DNA of 64,000 nt, taken from the NCBI RefSeq assembly GCF_030915445.1, contig NZ_CP133264.1, positions 1,922,001 to 1,986,000 of the forward strand, read 5' to 3'. The notes beneath the pieces were generated by a model. The model did no database searches, was not told the DNA's origin, and worked only from the letters and a program-made list of their open reading frames with translations. Both the position numbers and the translations under genes were made by a program. Origin of the DNA: Clostridium sp. OS1-26. Its GTDB lineage: Bacteria; Bacillota; Clostridia; Clostridiales; Clostridiaceae. Position 1 is the stretch's first letter, and every line of letters begins with the position of its first letter. Shown one piece after another: positions 53,842 through 62,588 of the stretch.

Positions 53842-54617
53842 ATGGAAAGTGCAGTATTAAATAATTATATAGAGTTTAGCCCAAAGGAGTATATGATAGA
53901 GGCTACAAACTTGACTAAAAAGTTTAATGACCTTGTAGTATTTAAAGACTTAAATGTGAAAGTTAAAAAAGGAGAAGTTTTAGTTGTTATAGGACCATCG
54001 GGTTCAGGGAAAAGTACTTTTTTAAGATGCCTTAACCACCTTGAAGAAATTGATGGTGGAAAGGTAGTTATTGAAGGTGAGGAGTTAAATCCCAAAAATA
54101 AAAAGCTGCTTCGAATGATAACTACAAAGATGGGAATGGTTTTTCAAAACTTTAATTTGTTTCCTCATATGACAGCGTTACAAAATGTTATGGAAGCACC
54201 AGTTGCAGTAAAAAAAGAAGAGAAAAATGAAGTGTTAGAGAGAGCAAAAAAGCTTTTGAAAAGGTTGGCTTAGCTGATAAAATGAACTATTATCCATCAA
54301 AGCTTTCTGGTGGACAAAAGCAAAGGGTTGCAATTGCAAGAGCCTTGGCTATGAATCCGGATATAATGTTATTTGATGAACCAACTTCAGCACTAGATCC
54401 TGAGCTCGTAGGAGAAGTTTTAAATGTTATGAAGGACTTGGCAAAAGAAGGAATGACAATGGTTGTTGTAACTCATGAAATGGGCTTCGCAAAAGAAGTT
54501 GCTGATAGAGTAATATTTATGGATGGAGGAAAAATTGTAGAACAAGGGACACCTGAACAGATATTTTCACATCCAAGAGAACTAAGAACCAAATCTTTCT
54601 TAGAAAAAGTATTGTAA
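53842..54617 (+). pseudogene. Polar amino-acid ABC transporter ATPase, 1-nt frameshift
   Basis: The frame from ATG 53842 has Walker A GPSGSGKSTFL and the Q-loop VFQNFNLFPHMTAL, then ends at a TAG at 54271-54273 after KKLLKRLA. The other frame resumes with [20 protein letters not shown] (signature), [13 protein letters not shown] (Walker B) and VVTHEMGFA (H-loop), to 54617. One extra base near the T4 run at 54254-54257 would join the halves into about 258 intact residues. An N-terminal extension of 17 residues precedes the usual MIEATNL start. Either an assembly indel or a recent mutation would explain it. Confidence 0.88.
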
Positions 54618-54705
54618 ATTAAAAATAAATAAGATATTAAATCGGATTGGGGATGAAAATAAATTCTCATTCTCAATTCCTTGTTAAAAAAGGGGAGGAA
54701 TTATC

Positions 54706-55908
54706 ATGAAAGATAAAGTTGTTTTAGCATATTCAGGAGGATTGGACACATCAATAATAATTCCATGGCTTAAGGAGAACTATGATTTAGAAGTCATAGC
54801 AGCCTGCGTAAATGTAGGTCAAGAAGATAACATGGAAGAGGTTAGAGCAAAAGCTTTAAGAACTGGAGCTTCAAAAATATATATAGAAGATGTGGTAGAA
54901 GAATTTGTAACAGATTATATATTTAAAGGTATAAAAGCAGGAGCTGTATACGAAGAAAAATACTTACTTGGAACTTCTTTTGCAAGACCATTAATTGCGA
55001 AAAAATTAGTTGAAATAGCACATGCTGAAGGAGCAAAATATATAGCTCACGGAGCTACAGGAAAAGGAAATGACCAGGTGCGTTTTGAGCTTGGTATAGC
55101 AGCTTTTGATCCTACAATAAAGGTAATTGCGCCTTGGAGAATATGGGATATAGAGTCAAGAGAAGATGCTATAGATTATGCTAAATCTAAGGGAGTAGAG
55201 ATACCTGTAACTAAGGCAAAGATATACTCAAGAGACCAAAATTTATGGCACTTAAGCCATGAAGGCGGAGAACTTGAAAAGCCACAAAATGAGCACAATC
55301 AAGGTATGTATCTTATGACAACTCCTCCTGAAAAGGCAAAGGATGAAGTAACTTATGTAGAAGTATACTTTGAGCAAGGAATACCTACAAAATTAAATGG
55401 AGAGGACATAGCACCAGTAGCGTTAATAGAAATATTAAATAAAATAGGCGGAGAAAACGGAATAGGAATAATTGATATAATTGAAAATAGACTAGTCGGA
55501 ATGAAATCAAGAGGAGTTTATGAAACTCCAGGTGGAACAATTCTTTATGCAGCACATAAGGAACTTGAAAGATTAACTCTTGATAAACAAACTTTCCACT
55601 ATAAACAAATGGTATCACAAAAATATGGAGAATTAGTTTATGATGGATTGTGGTTTACACCATTAAAAGATGCATTAGATGCTTTTGTAGATTCTACTCA
55701 GAAAAATGTAACAGGTTCAGTAAAATTAAAGTTATATAAAGGTAATGTAATGGTAGCAGGTATAGATACACCATATGCTCTTTATGATGAAAGTATATCT
55801 TCCTTCGGTGCAAGTTCATATAGCCACAAAGATGCAGAAGGTTTTATAAATCTATTTGGTCTTCCGCTAAAGATTAAAGCTATGATGGAAAAAAATAAGG
55901 AAGTATAA
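54706..55908 (+). CDS. argG: Argininosuccinate synthase
   Basis: Joins citrulline and aspartate using ATP in arginine synthesis. 400 residues with [17 protein letters not shown] (P-loop), [16 protein letters not shown] and [15 protein letters not shown] leader hairpin, TTGGGGATGA/TCATTCTCAA (about 54647-54676), lies between the ATPase gene and this gene. No clear T-run terminator is present, so read-through from the ABC genes is possible. It is followed by argH after 2 bp. Confidence 0.97.
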   Translation: MKDKVVLAYSGGLDTSIIIPWLKENYDLEVIAACVNVGQEDNMEEVRAKALRTGASKIYIEDVVEEFVTDYIFKGIKAGAVYEEKYLLGTSFARPLIAKKLVEIAHAEGAKYIAHGATGKGNDQVRFELGIAAFDPTIKVIAPWRIWDIESREDAIDYAKSKGVEIPVTKAKIYSRDQNLWHLSHEGGELEKPQNEHNQGMYLMTTPPEKAKDEVTYVEVYFEQGIPTKLNGEDIAPVALIEILNKIGGENGIGIIDIIENRLVGMKSRGVYETPGGTILYAAHKELERLTLDKQTFHYKQMVSQKYGELVYDGLWFTPLKDALDAFVDSTQKNVTGSVKLKLYKGNVMVAGIDTPYALYDESISSFGASSYSHKDAEGFINLFGLPLKIKAMMEKNKEV

Positions 55909-55910
55909 TC

Positions 55911-57227
55911 ATGAAGCTTTGGGGTGGAAGATTTAAGAAGGCTGAAAATAAGCTTATGGAGGACTTTAACAGTTCTCTAAGCTTTGACAGAACACTTTAT
56001 TATGAAGATATACAAGGAAGTACTGCACATGTTAAGATGCTTACTAAATGTGGAATTTTAACAGAGGAAGAATGTAAAAGCATATTAGAAGGATTAAATT
56101 CAATACTTTTAGACATAGAAAATGGAAATCTTGAAATAGAGGGTGACTACGAAGATATTCACAGTTTTGTTGAAATGAATCTTATACAAAGAATAGGTCA
56201 GGTTGGTAAAAAACTGCATACATCTAGAAGCAGAAATGATCAGGTAGCAGTAGACTTAAGGCTGTATGCAAAAGGAAAAGCTTTTGAAGTGATCGAAAAT
56301 ATAGAAGCGCTTCAAGATACAATAGTAAAGCTAGGCCAAGAAAATAACTGTATAATGCCAGGATATACTCATCTTCAAAGGGCGCAGGTAGTAACTTTTA
56401 AGCATCACATTATGGCTTATTACAATATGCTTATGAGAGATAAAAAGAGAGTACTAAATGCCATTGAGATATTAGATGAAAGTCCATTAGGATGCTGTGC
56501 ATTAGCTGGAACAACTTATAATATAGATAGAAGTTTTACTGCTAAAGAATTAGGTTTCAAAAAGCCAGTAGATAATTTTTTAGATGGGGTAAGTGATAGA
56601 GATTATGTTATAGAGTTGTTGTCATGTTTTTCTATAATGATGATGCATTTAAGTCGCTTAAGTGAAGAATTAATATTGTGGAGTAGTAAAGAGTTTGACT
56701 TTATTGAAATAGATGATGAATTCTCAACTGGAAGCAGCATTATGCCTCAGAAAAAGAACCCAGATGCTGCAGAACTCATAAGAGGTAAAACCGGGAGAGT
56801 ATACGGATCACTCATAGCACTGCTTACCACTATGAAAGGCATTCCCCTTGCCTATAACAAGGATATGCAGGAAGATAAAGAACAGTTTTTTAACTCCTTA
56901 GATACGATATTAAGCTGTTTAAAAATTATGAGAGGTATGCTCTCCTCATTAAAAGTAAAAAAAGAAAATACTTTTAATGCAGTTAAAAAAGGGTTCCTTA
57001 ATGCTACAGAAGCAGCAGACTATCTTGTAAATAAAGGAATGCCTTTCAGAGATGCACATAAAGTAATAGGGGAAATAGTACTTTATTGTGAAGGAAAAAA
57101 CAAAGCTATAGAGGACATATCCTTGGATGAGCTGAATAAATTTAGCGAATTATTTGGTGAGGATGTATATGGATTTATAGACTACAGCAATACTTTAAAT
57201 AGAGGCATTAAAGTGGAGCTTAAATAA
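55911..57227 (+). CDS. argH: Argininosuccinate lyase
   Basis: Splits argininosuccinate to arginine and fumarate. 438 residues with KLWGGRFKKAENKLME at the start, HTSRSRNDQVAVDLRLY, GYTHLQRAQVVTFKHH, and the family signature GSSIMPQKKNPDAAELIRGK. It starts 2 bp after argG, so the two are translationally coupled. Together they convert citrulline to arginine. No earlier arginine pathway genes are in the window. Confidence 0.97.
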   Translation: MKLWGGRFKKAENKLMEDFNSSLSFDRTLYYEDIQGSTAHVKMLTKCGILTEEECKSILEGLNSILLDIENGNLEIEGDYEDIHSFVEMNLIQRIGQVGKKLHTSRSRNDQVAVDLRLYAKGKAFEVIENIEALQDTIVKLGQENNCIMPGYTHLQRAQVVTFKHHIMAYYNMLMRDKKRVLNAIEILDESPLGCCALAGTTYNIDRSFTAKELGFKKPVDNFLDGVSDRDYVIELLSCFSIMMMHLSRLSEELILWSSKEFDFIEIDDEFSTGSSIMPQKKNPDAAELIRGKTGRVYGSLIALLTTMKGIPLAYNKDMQEDKEQFFNSLDTILSCLKIMRGMLSSLKVKKENTFNAVKKGFLNATEAADYLVNKGMPFRDAHKVIGEIVLYCEGKNKAIEDISLDELNKFSELFGEDVYGFIDYSNTLNRGIKVELK

Positions 57228-57257
57228 TATTGCCCCAAATTTTTATTAAATTAAATA

Positions 57258-57300
57258 TAGAAAGAGGAAAGGCTTTTATGAGACTTTCCTCTTTCGCTTT
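57258..57300. terminator. Bidirectional terminator after argH
   Basis: Stem GAAAGAGGAAAG/CTTTCCTCTTTC followed by GCTTTT, between argH and the convergent DUF378 gene. Confidence 0.88.
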
Positions 57301-57324
57301 TAGAGATATTTTAAATTTAAATGA

Positions 57325-57552
57325 TTATTTAACTTCTCCTGGATCTCTAGTTCTGTCTCTATCTCTCCCGAAAAATGAAAGAGCATATAATCCTGCTATG
57401 CCAACAAGTGCGTATACTATTCTGCTAAATGAAGACATTGTGCCGAATAATGAATCTACTAAGTTAAACTGGAAGAATCCTATTAATCCCCAGTTTATAG
57501 CACCTATAACAACTAATATTAGTGCAATAACATCTAGTGCTCTCATATTCAC
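57325..57552 (-). CDS. DUF378 family small membrane protein
   Basis: 75 residues, two membrane helices. DUF378 hallmark ALILVVIGAINWGLIGFF and a second helix IVYALVGIAGLYALSFF, then a charged tail (GRDRDRTRDPGEVK). Role unknown. GGAG site before ATG; single gene. Confidence 0.9.
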   Translation of the reverse strand: MNMRALDVIALILVVIGAINWGLIGFFQFNLVDSLFGTMSSFSRIVYALVGIAGLYALSFFGRDRDRTRDPGEVK

Positions 57553-57616
57553 ATCTCCTTTATAATTTTGTACAACAATAGTATTCGCAAATTTTTAAAA
57601 AATATAAGTAAAGAAT

Positions 57617-57640
57617 AAAAAAAGGGAAAAAATTTCCCTA
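57617..57640 (-). terminator. Terminator of the Lrp-type regulator gene
   Basis: On the minus strand, AGGGAAA/TTTCCCT and then a run of U. Confidence 0.75.
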
Positions 57641-57650
57641 AAATTATAAT

Positions 57651-58130
57651 TTATTTATCTAATATATTAAGTTCCATATTTCTATCAATTGGTTGAACTA
57701 AAGATATGAATGTATCTGTGCTTTGAATACCTTCTACTGACTGAATTTTATTCATTAACAAGTTTTGAAGATCAGTAATGTTTTTACAGATAACCTTTAC
57801 AAAGATTGAATATTGTCCGGTAGTATAATGAAGCTCAACAATTTCTTTTACTAATTTCAATTGATCTAGCACAAAATTGAAGGATCTAGCCTTGTCGAGA
57901 TAAATTCCAATGAAGCAGCAGACATCGTAACCTAGTTTTGAGTTATCCACTATAAGTTTTGTGCCTTTTATAATACCCATATCCTCCATTTTTTTCATTC
58001 TAACATGAATAGTTCCTCCACTTACATGGCATTGTCTTGCTATTTCTAAAAATGGTGTTCTTGAGTCTTTAATAAGTATATCCAAAATTTGAAGATCTAA
58101 ATCGTCTAATCCGTTAACCTTTAAATTCAT
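57651..58130 (-). CDS. Lrp/AsnC family transcriptional regulator
   Basis: 159 residues. The N-terminal winged helix-turn-helix has LDDLDLQILDILIKDSRTPF, the recognition part VSGGTIHVRMKKMEDMGII, then a C-terminal ligand-binding RAM domain with TGQYSIFVKVICKN. These regulators respond to amino acids. Neighbours do not reveal the target; argGH is nearby but convergent. AGGAG site before ATG. Confidence 0.93.
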   Translation of the reverse strand: MNLKVNGLDDLDLQILDILIKDSRTPFLEIARQCHVSGGTIHVRMKKMEDMGIIKGTKLIVDNSKLGYDVCCFIGIYLDKARSFNFVLDQLKLVKEIVELHYTTGQYSIFVKVICKNITDLQNLLMNKIQSVEGIQSTDTFISLVQPIDRNMELNILDK

Positions 58131-58479
58131 TTATTACCACTCCTCATTTATTATATTACATGATTTCCATAATTGGCATAATATTAACAAAGTAAGCAAT
58201 TTTATTATAGCAGAAATCCTTGTTAATTTTATGAACTAAATATTATTGTATTAATAAAAAATATTTTTTGTTAATATTTATTTTAAAGACAAATATAATA
58301 TTTAGTATAGTCGTTTAATAATATTTTAATATACTATAAAAATATTTCAATATTATTATAACGTAATTATGAAAAAATTACAGTAATACTTAACAAGCTA
58401 TTAATAAAGGTATTGCTATAAATTTAAAAGTGTATAATAATAGAAGTAATATATACTAACTCAAAGGGGGAAGAATAAA
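58131..58479. other. AT-rich divergent promoter region
   Basis: 349 bp, very AT-rich, no gene or clear structure. It must hold promoters for the Lrp-type gene and the small membrane-protein gene. An AAAGGGGG ribosome site for the latter ends near 58470. Confidence 0.5.
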
Positions 58480-58857
58480 ATGCCATTATGGTTAAAAGTG
58501 ACCTTTCAAATTTTATTTTTTGTAATTATATTTTTAGTAGTTTATAATCAATTAAAAATTCATGTGTTATCAAAATTACATCCAAATAAGTGGCTGATTT
58601 TGGGATTAGCTATAGCGGCATTCTTTGTACCAACTATGATTGCTGCATATTTTAAATATAATATAAATGGCACTGTATGGCAGTATGTTCAATCAGCGAT
58701 ATTCATAGTACTGTTTTTATGGTTTGTAGATTTGAGAAGTGGAGCTATATATAATACAGCTAATAGAGGAGCAAGAAATACAAAAAATAATAAAAGCAAT
58801 GTTGTTATAAAGCCTAAAGCTAAACCAAATAGAGTAAAAAATAATCAACAGAAGTAA
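58480..58857 (+). CDS. Small membrane protein of unknown function
   Basis: Not recognised. 125 residues with three likely membrane helices (VTFQILFFVIIFLVVYN; WLILGLAIAAFFVPTMIAAY; YVQSAIFIVLFLWFVDL), then a basic, asparagine-rich cytoplasmic tail (KNNKSNVVIKPKAKPNR) of about 35 residues. The tail could bind nucleic acid or acidic lipid. It has a clear AAAGGGGG site and its own terminator, so it is a real single-gene unit. Confidence 0.8.
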   Translation: MPLWLKVTFQILFFVIIFLVVYNQLKIHVLSKLHPNKWLILGLAIAAFFVPTMIAAYFKYNINGTVWQYVQSAIFIVLFLWFVDLRSGAIYNTANRGARNTKNNKSNVVIKPKAKPNRVKNNQQK

Positions 58858-58865
58858 TTGTAAGA

Positions 58866-58897
58866 GGTTTCTAGTATTTACTAGGAACTTTTTATTT
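58866..58897 (+). terminator. Terminator of the small membrane-protein gene
   Basis: Stem GTTTCTAG/CTAGGAAC with an A-T rich loop and T-rich tail. Confidence 0.8.
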
Positions 58898-58917
58898 TTA
58901 TACAGGGCTAAAAGGCG

Positions 58918-59290
58918 GTCAGTTAACTTATACCCCGAGCTATGTTTCCAAGCTTCAGTCCGTTAAGCAGAGAGCCAAAATCTATGATTTTGTGCGAATC
59001 GGTTAAGCAGACATACAAAATCTTCGATTTTGATATGGTCGCTTACTCAGTGAGTACTCCTCTGACGTAAGGAAGAGGAGTTTCATATAACACTAAAGCG
59101 CTCCGCTCAGTCGGACCAACTTATCAATTAGCATTGATAAGTCGCTCGTGAAAAGCCATTTAGGCTTTTCACCAGTATCTAAGATTCTAAGGTTGTCTTA
59201 AGACCCTTCGCTAAGACTGACACAAAGTTTTTAAATCTACCTTCAGCTTTGGAAACATATCCCTTTGTATAAGTTAACTTTCTAGTTAGT
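58918..59290. repeat. 370-bp mosaic of palindromes bounded by inverted repeats
   Basis: The left end (GTTAACTTATAC, then ATGTTTCCAAGCTTCAG) and right end (CTTCAGCTTTGGAAACAT, then GTATAAGTTAAC) are inverted copies over about 40 bp. Inside lie two AAGC-type repeat units (58965-59004 and 59005-59089). The second has the tail hairpin ACTCCTCT/AGAGGAGT, a compensated version of ACTCATTC/GAAGGAGT. Further hairpins are ACTTATCAAT/ATTGATAAGT (about 59130-59153) and GTGAAAAGCC/GGCTTTTCAC (about 59148-59172). No coding capacity. The right end matches the palindrome at 52721. Confidence 0.78.
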
Positions 59291-59473
59291 CTCCCTATAT
59301 AAAAATGTTGACTTGCATAGGAGTATATAGTGCATCTAGTTACTTAGTTAAATGCTTTTAAATGAATATAAGCATTAAATTTTATAGGAGATAAGAATTC
59401 TAGATAATTTCAAGATGAGATATGTCGAATAATGCTTGATATAATGTCGAAAAAAATGTTTTTTAAAAATATA

Positions 59474-59623
59474 TTGACTGATTATGCAATTAATGTTATT
59501 ATAATATTGTAAATGAAGTCGAAAAACATCAATAGGACACCGGGTTTTATTGATGTTAATAAGCTTTTCATTAAACAATATCCCCTATTTAGCCGCATGC
59601 TCCCCCATGTAGGCTTTTTTTTA
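59474..59623 (+). ncRNA. Candidate small RNA with its own promoter and terminator
   Basis: Promoter TTGACT (59474), 17 bp, TATTAT (59497). The predicted RNA of about 110 nt has hairpin AACATCAATA/TATTGATGTT with loop GGACACCGGG, a single-stranded CAATATCCCCTATTT segment that could pair with the loop, and the terminator AGCC-CATG/CATG-GGCT with a C-rich loop and T8 (59591-59623). The next gene is convergent, so it does not look like an mRNA leader. Confidence 0.55.
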
Positions 59624-59626
59624 TTT

Positions 59627-59669
59627 AAATATAGTGATTTTGTATTTTAAATACAAAATCACTATATTT
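59627..59669. terminator. Bidirectional terminator, nitrilase gene and sRNA
   Basis: 43-bp near-perfect palindrome, AAATATAGTGATTTTGTATT and its complement, followed by T7 and preceded by A-rich DNA. Confidence 0.85.
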
Positions 59670-59700
59670 TTTTCTAGGCTAGCTAGCTTCGATTCATATT

Positions 59701-60627
59701 CTATTCATGAATAATAAGTTCAAATACATCTGGCCTTGAGTAATGACCAACTACATCAAAATCTATTCTGCTTTGTACAACTTCATCTAATTCCAAGTCA
59801 GCAATTAAAATTTCTTCTCTATTATAAACAGGCTCGACTACATATTTTCCAAAAGGATTAACTATACAGCTGCCGCCAGGACACATAACTTCTGGCTGAG
59901 ATTCTAATTCATGATAGTAGTTTAAATCTGTTGGATACATGTTTTTTTCAACATATTGATTACATCCAATTACAAAACATCTACCCTCTAAGGCTATATG
60001 TCTCATAGTACACTGCCATTCTTCTCTTGAATCTGCTGTAGGAGCAATATAAATGGTTACGCCTTTAGAGTATAAGGCCATGCGAGCTAATGGCATATAG
60101 TTTTCCCAACATATTAAGGAACCCATTTTACCATAAGGCGTGTCTAATACTGTAAGAGTACTTCCATCCCCCTCTCCCCAAATGCAACGTTCTGTGCCTG
60201 TAGGTTTTAGTTTTCTATGCTTCCCTAAAAGTTTCCCATCAGGTCCAAAGAACAGGTTTGTGCAGTAAAGAGTATTATTTAGTCCTTCACCATCTTTTTC
60301 TATAACTCCTATAGATAAGTATACACCAGCTTCTTGAGCTGCTTTTCCGAGAATGTCTGTAACATCACTAGGTACTGTTACAGAATTTTCGTAGTAACGC
60401 TGCCAATCTTTACGTCCCTCCATTGTTCTGCTCCCGACAACAAATCCAAAGGAAAGTCCTCTTGGATAAGCGGAAATGAATGCTTCAGGAAAAACAACTA
60501 TATTTGCACCTTTTTTTCCTGCTTCTTTAATTAAATTCAAAGTCTTTTCAACAGTAGCGTCAAGATCCATAATAACTGGTGCTGCTTGAACTGCTGCAAC
60601 TCTTACAGTTTTAATAGTATTTTTCAT
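59701..60627 (-). CDS. Nitrilase (carbon-nitrogen hydrolase family)
   Basis: Hydrolyses a nitrile, or possibly an amide, to a carboxylic acid and ammonia. 308 residues. The catalytic triad is visible: glutamate in VVFPEAFISAYPRG, lysine in GKHRKLKPTGTERCIWG, cysteine in GSLICWENYMPLAR. The KPTGTER and CWENYMPL forms are those of true (branch 1) nitrilases. ATG 60627 follows AAAGGGG; an upstream start adds ten residues without a site. It is divergent from a MocR-type regulator, which probably controls it. The substrate is unknown. Confidence 0.92.
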   Translation of the reverse strand: MKNTIKTVRVAAVQAAPVIMDLDATVEKTLNLIKEAGKKGANIVVFPEAFISAYPRGLSFGFVVGSRTMEGRKDWQRYYENSVTVPSDVTDILGKAAQEAGVYLSIGVIEKDGEGLNNTLYCTNLFFGPDGKLLGKHRKLKPTGTERCIWGEGDGSTLTVLDTPYGKMGSLICWENYMPLARMALYSKGVTIYIAPTADSREEWQCTMRHIALEGRCFVIGCNQYVEKNMYPTDLNYYHELESQPEVMCPGGSCIVNPFGKYVVEPVYNREEILIADLELDEVVQSRIDFDVVGHYSRPDVFELIIHE

Positions 60628-60749
60628 ATTAACATCCCCTTTAAATTTAATAAACATTTATTATAAGCTCATATTATTATAGTATAATTGAAGTATCAAC
60701 AAACAAAATTCATAACTGTTATAGTACAGAATTAAGGGAGCTGTTTAAA

Positions 60750-62105
60750 TTGCTAAAATATCAGCTAATTGTTCAATATATTAAAAATGAGATCTTAAAT
60801 GGAAATCTTACAGCAAAGAAAAAATTACCTTCTCTAAGAAGTATATCTCAGTTATTTGAATGTAGTATCGGTACTGTTTTAAAAGCATATAATGAGCTCG
60901 AAAAGGAACATATCATTTATTCATTATCTAAAAGCGGATATTATGTATTAGAAAGTGATTTCTCTAGCGATAATTCTTTTGAAAATCCTCTAATTGACTT
61001 TTCGTCAGGAGCTCCTGATATTGATACTCTGCCTTATAAAAAATTTCAACACTGTTTAAATAATGCTATAGAACTTTATAAAGAAACGCTATTTACTTAT
61101 TGTGATCCTCGGGGGTTAAATTCATTAATTCTAGTTTTGGCTGATCATCTTAAAGAGTATCAAATATTCACCAAGCCAGATAATATTGTTATAACTACAG
61201 GATCTCAACAAGCTTTAAATATTTTAGCAACCATGCCATTTCCAAATGGGAGTTCTAATGTTCTTGTTGAACAACCAACTTATTACGGAATAATTAAATC
61301 TCTAGAATTAAACAATGTTTCTGCTTTAGGAATTGAGAGAGGATTTAATGGTATTAATCTTCATGAATTAGAAAAGTTATTTAAATACGGTAATATTAAG
61401 TTTTTTTATACTATTCCTAGGTTTCATAACCCAACAGGAAATTCATACACTAGAGAAGAAAAGGAAGCAATAGTTAAAATGGCGGAAAAATATAATGTAT
61501 ATATTGTTGAGGATGATATCATGGCAGATTTAGAAATAGATAAAAAATCAGACCCCATGTTTGCCTATGACACTTCTTCAAAGGTTATTTATCTAAAAAG
61601 CTATTCAAAAATTCTTGTGCCTGGTTTAAGGATTGCAGCAGTTATACTACCTAGGTTACTAATGAATACTTTCTTAGAATATAAAAAATGGGTAGATATG
61701 AATAGCCCAATCTTATCTCAAGGTGCTTTAGAAATCTATTTAAAAAGCGGTATGTTTACTAAACATAGAAAAAAAATTAGTAAATTATATTCCGATAGAA
61801 TGAGCTGTTTAAGAGATACGATTTTACAATTTCAACATCCTAAAATAAAATGGAATATACCTAAATCAGGATATTTTGCATGTATATACGTAGATAATGA
61901 GCTTAGGTATGACAAGATAATAAGTACATTATCTAATAAGAATATACAGTTATTAGATACAAGTACATGCTTTTTAAGAGAATATAAAACTAATAATTAT
62001 TTTAGGATTAGTATAAGTAAAGTTAATGAGGATAAAATTAAAATAGGTATTCCTATAGTGTTAGATACTATACAGAAATATTTAACGGATAAACAGGATT
62101 CCTAA
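60750..62105 (+). CDS. MocR/PdxR-type GntR regulator with aminotransferase domain
   Basis: 451 residues. The N-terminal GntR winged helix (about 1-65) has LPSLRSISQLFECSIGTVLKAY. The rest is a fold-type I aminotransferase-like domain with ITTGSQQALNILATM, IPRFHNPTGNSYTREEK, VEDDIMADLE and the PLP lysine in YLKSYSKILVPGLRIA. Such proteins are PLP- and ligand-responsive regulators, usually of the adjacent divergent gene, here the nitrilase. TTG start 9 nt after AAGGGAG. Confidence 0.93.
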   Translation: MLKYQLIVQYIKNEILNGNLTAKKKLPSLRSISQLFECSIGTVLKAYNELEKEHIIYSLSKSGYYVLESDFSSDNSFENPLIDFSSGAPDIDTLPYKKFQHCLNNAIELYKETLFTYCDPRGLNSLILVLADHLKEYQIFTKPDNIVITTGSQQALNILATMPFPNGSSNVLVEQPTYYGIIKSLELNNVSALGIERGFNGINLHELEKLFKYGNIKFFYTIPRFHNPTGNSYTREEKEAIVKMAEKYNVYIVEDDIMADLEIDKKSDPMFAYDTSSKVIYLKSYSKILVPGLRIAAVILPRLLMNTFLEYKKWVDMNSPILSQGALEIYLKSGMFTKHRKKISKLYSDRMSCLRDTILQFQHPKIKWNIPKSGYFACIYVDNELRYDKIISTLSNKNIQLLDTSTCFLREYKTNNYFRISISKVNEDKIKIGIPIVLDTIQKYLTDKQDS

Positions 62106-62224
62106 AATATAGCTTTATATGTAAATTAAACTTAACACAGAAAAGCTGCATATTTTATTGACAAACTAAATAAAAAAATCTATACTTACAAAGTACAAGA
62201 AATTTAGACAAAAATTAAATAATA

Positions 62225-62378
62225 TATTGTTAGGTGAGGCTCCTATATTAGATATACGCTACTGCCCAAAAATATCGAAAGATGCCAATGGGTCAACAGG
62301 TACTGCCGGATTAAGGTTTTACTTAATGTAGCTGAGTTTAACTCAAAGCTATATAGTGCTAAAGCTCAACGAAGGATA
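62225..62378 (+). ncRNA. M-box (ykoK) Mg2+ riboswitch
   Basis: M-box core sequences in order: GTTAGGTGAGGCTCCTATAT, ACGCTACTGCCCAAAAAT, ATCGAAAGATGCCAATGGGT, CAACAGGTACTGCCGG, ATTAAGGTTTTACTTAAT and GCTAAAGCTCAACGAAGGA. The M-box lowers expression of downstream transport genes when Mg2+ is high. Confidence 0.95.
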
Positions 62379-62413
62379 TTTGTAAGAATGTTTATTTATT
62401 CGTATTTAGAGTT

Positions 62414-62446
62414 TTAGAGCCTTTTTTAGGGCTCTTTTATTTTTAC
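62414..62446 (+). terminator. M-box expression-platform terminator
   Basis: Stem AGAGCC/GGGCTCT with loop TTTTTTA, followed by T-rich sequence, 36 bp after the aptamer. Confidence 0.85.
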
Positions 62447-62588
62447 TATTAAGGCATATGAAAGAAAATAACTAGTAAGTAAGCTAGTGTATTTTCCGTC
62501 ATAAGTCTAAATCAATGAAAGGTGGCGGTGGTTACGGATACTGAGGATGGTGATAATTATTGATTAAATAAGAAGGAGAGTGAGTAAA

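Larger units (their letters stand above)
62106..62588 (+). other. Leader region of the terminal ABC permease gene
   Basis: 483 bp: the M-box riboswitch (62225-62378), its terminator (62414-62446), and about 140 bp more, including a tiny ORF MKGGGGYGY (62515-62544) without a ribosome site. GAAGGAG precedes the permease ATG. Confidence 0.75.

Noticed and set aside
57230..57565. Plus-strand 111-codon frame after argH
   Set aside because: It runs through the terminator and antisense to the recognisable DUF378 gene.
59375..59578. 67-codon minus frame over the small RNA candidate
   Set aside because: AT-rich chance frame without a ribosome site, overlapping the promoter and first hairpin of the RNA unit.
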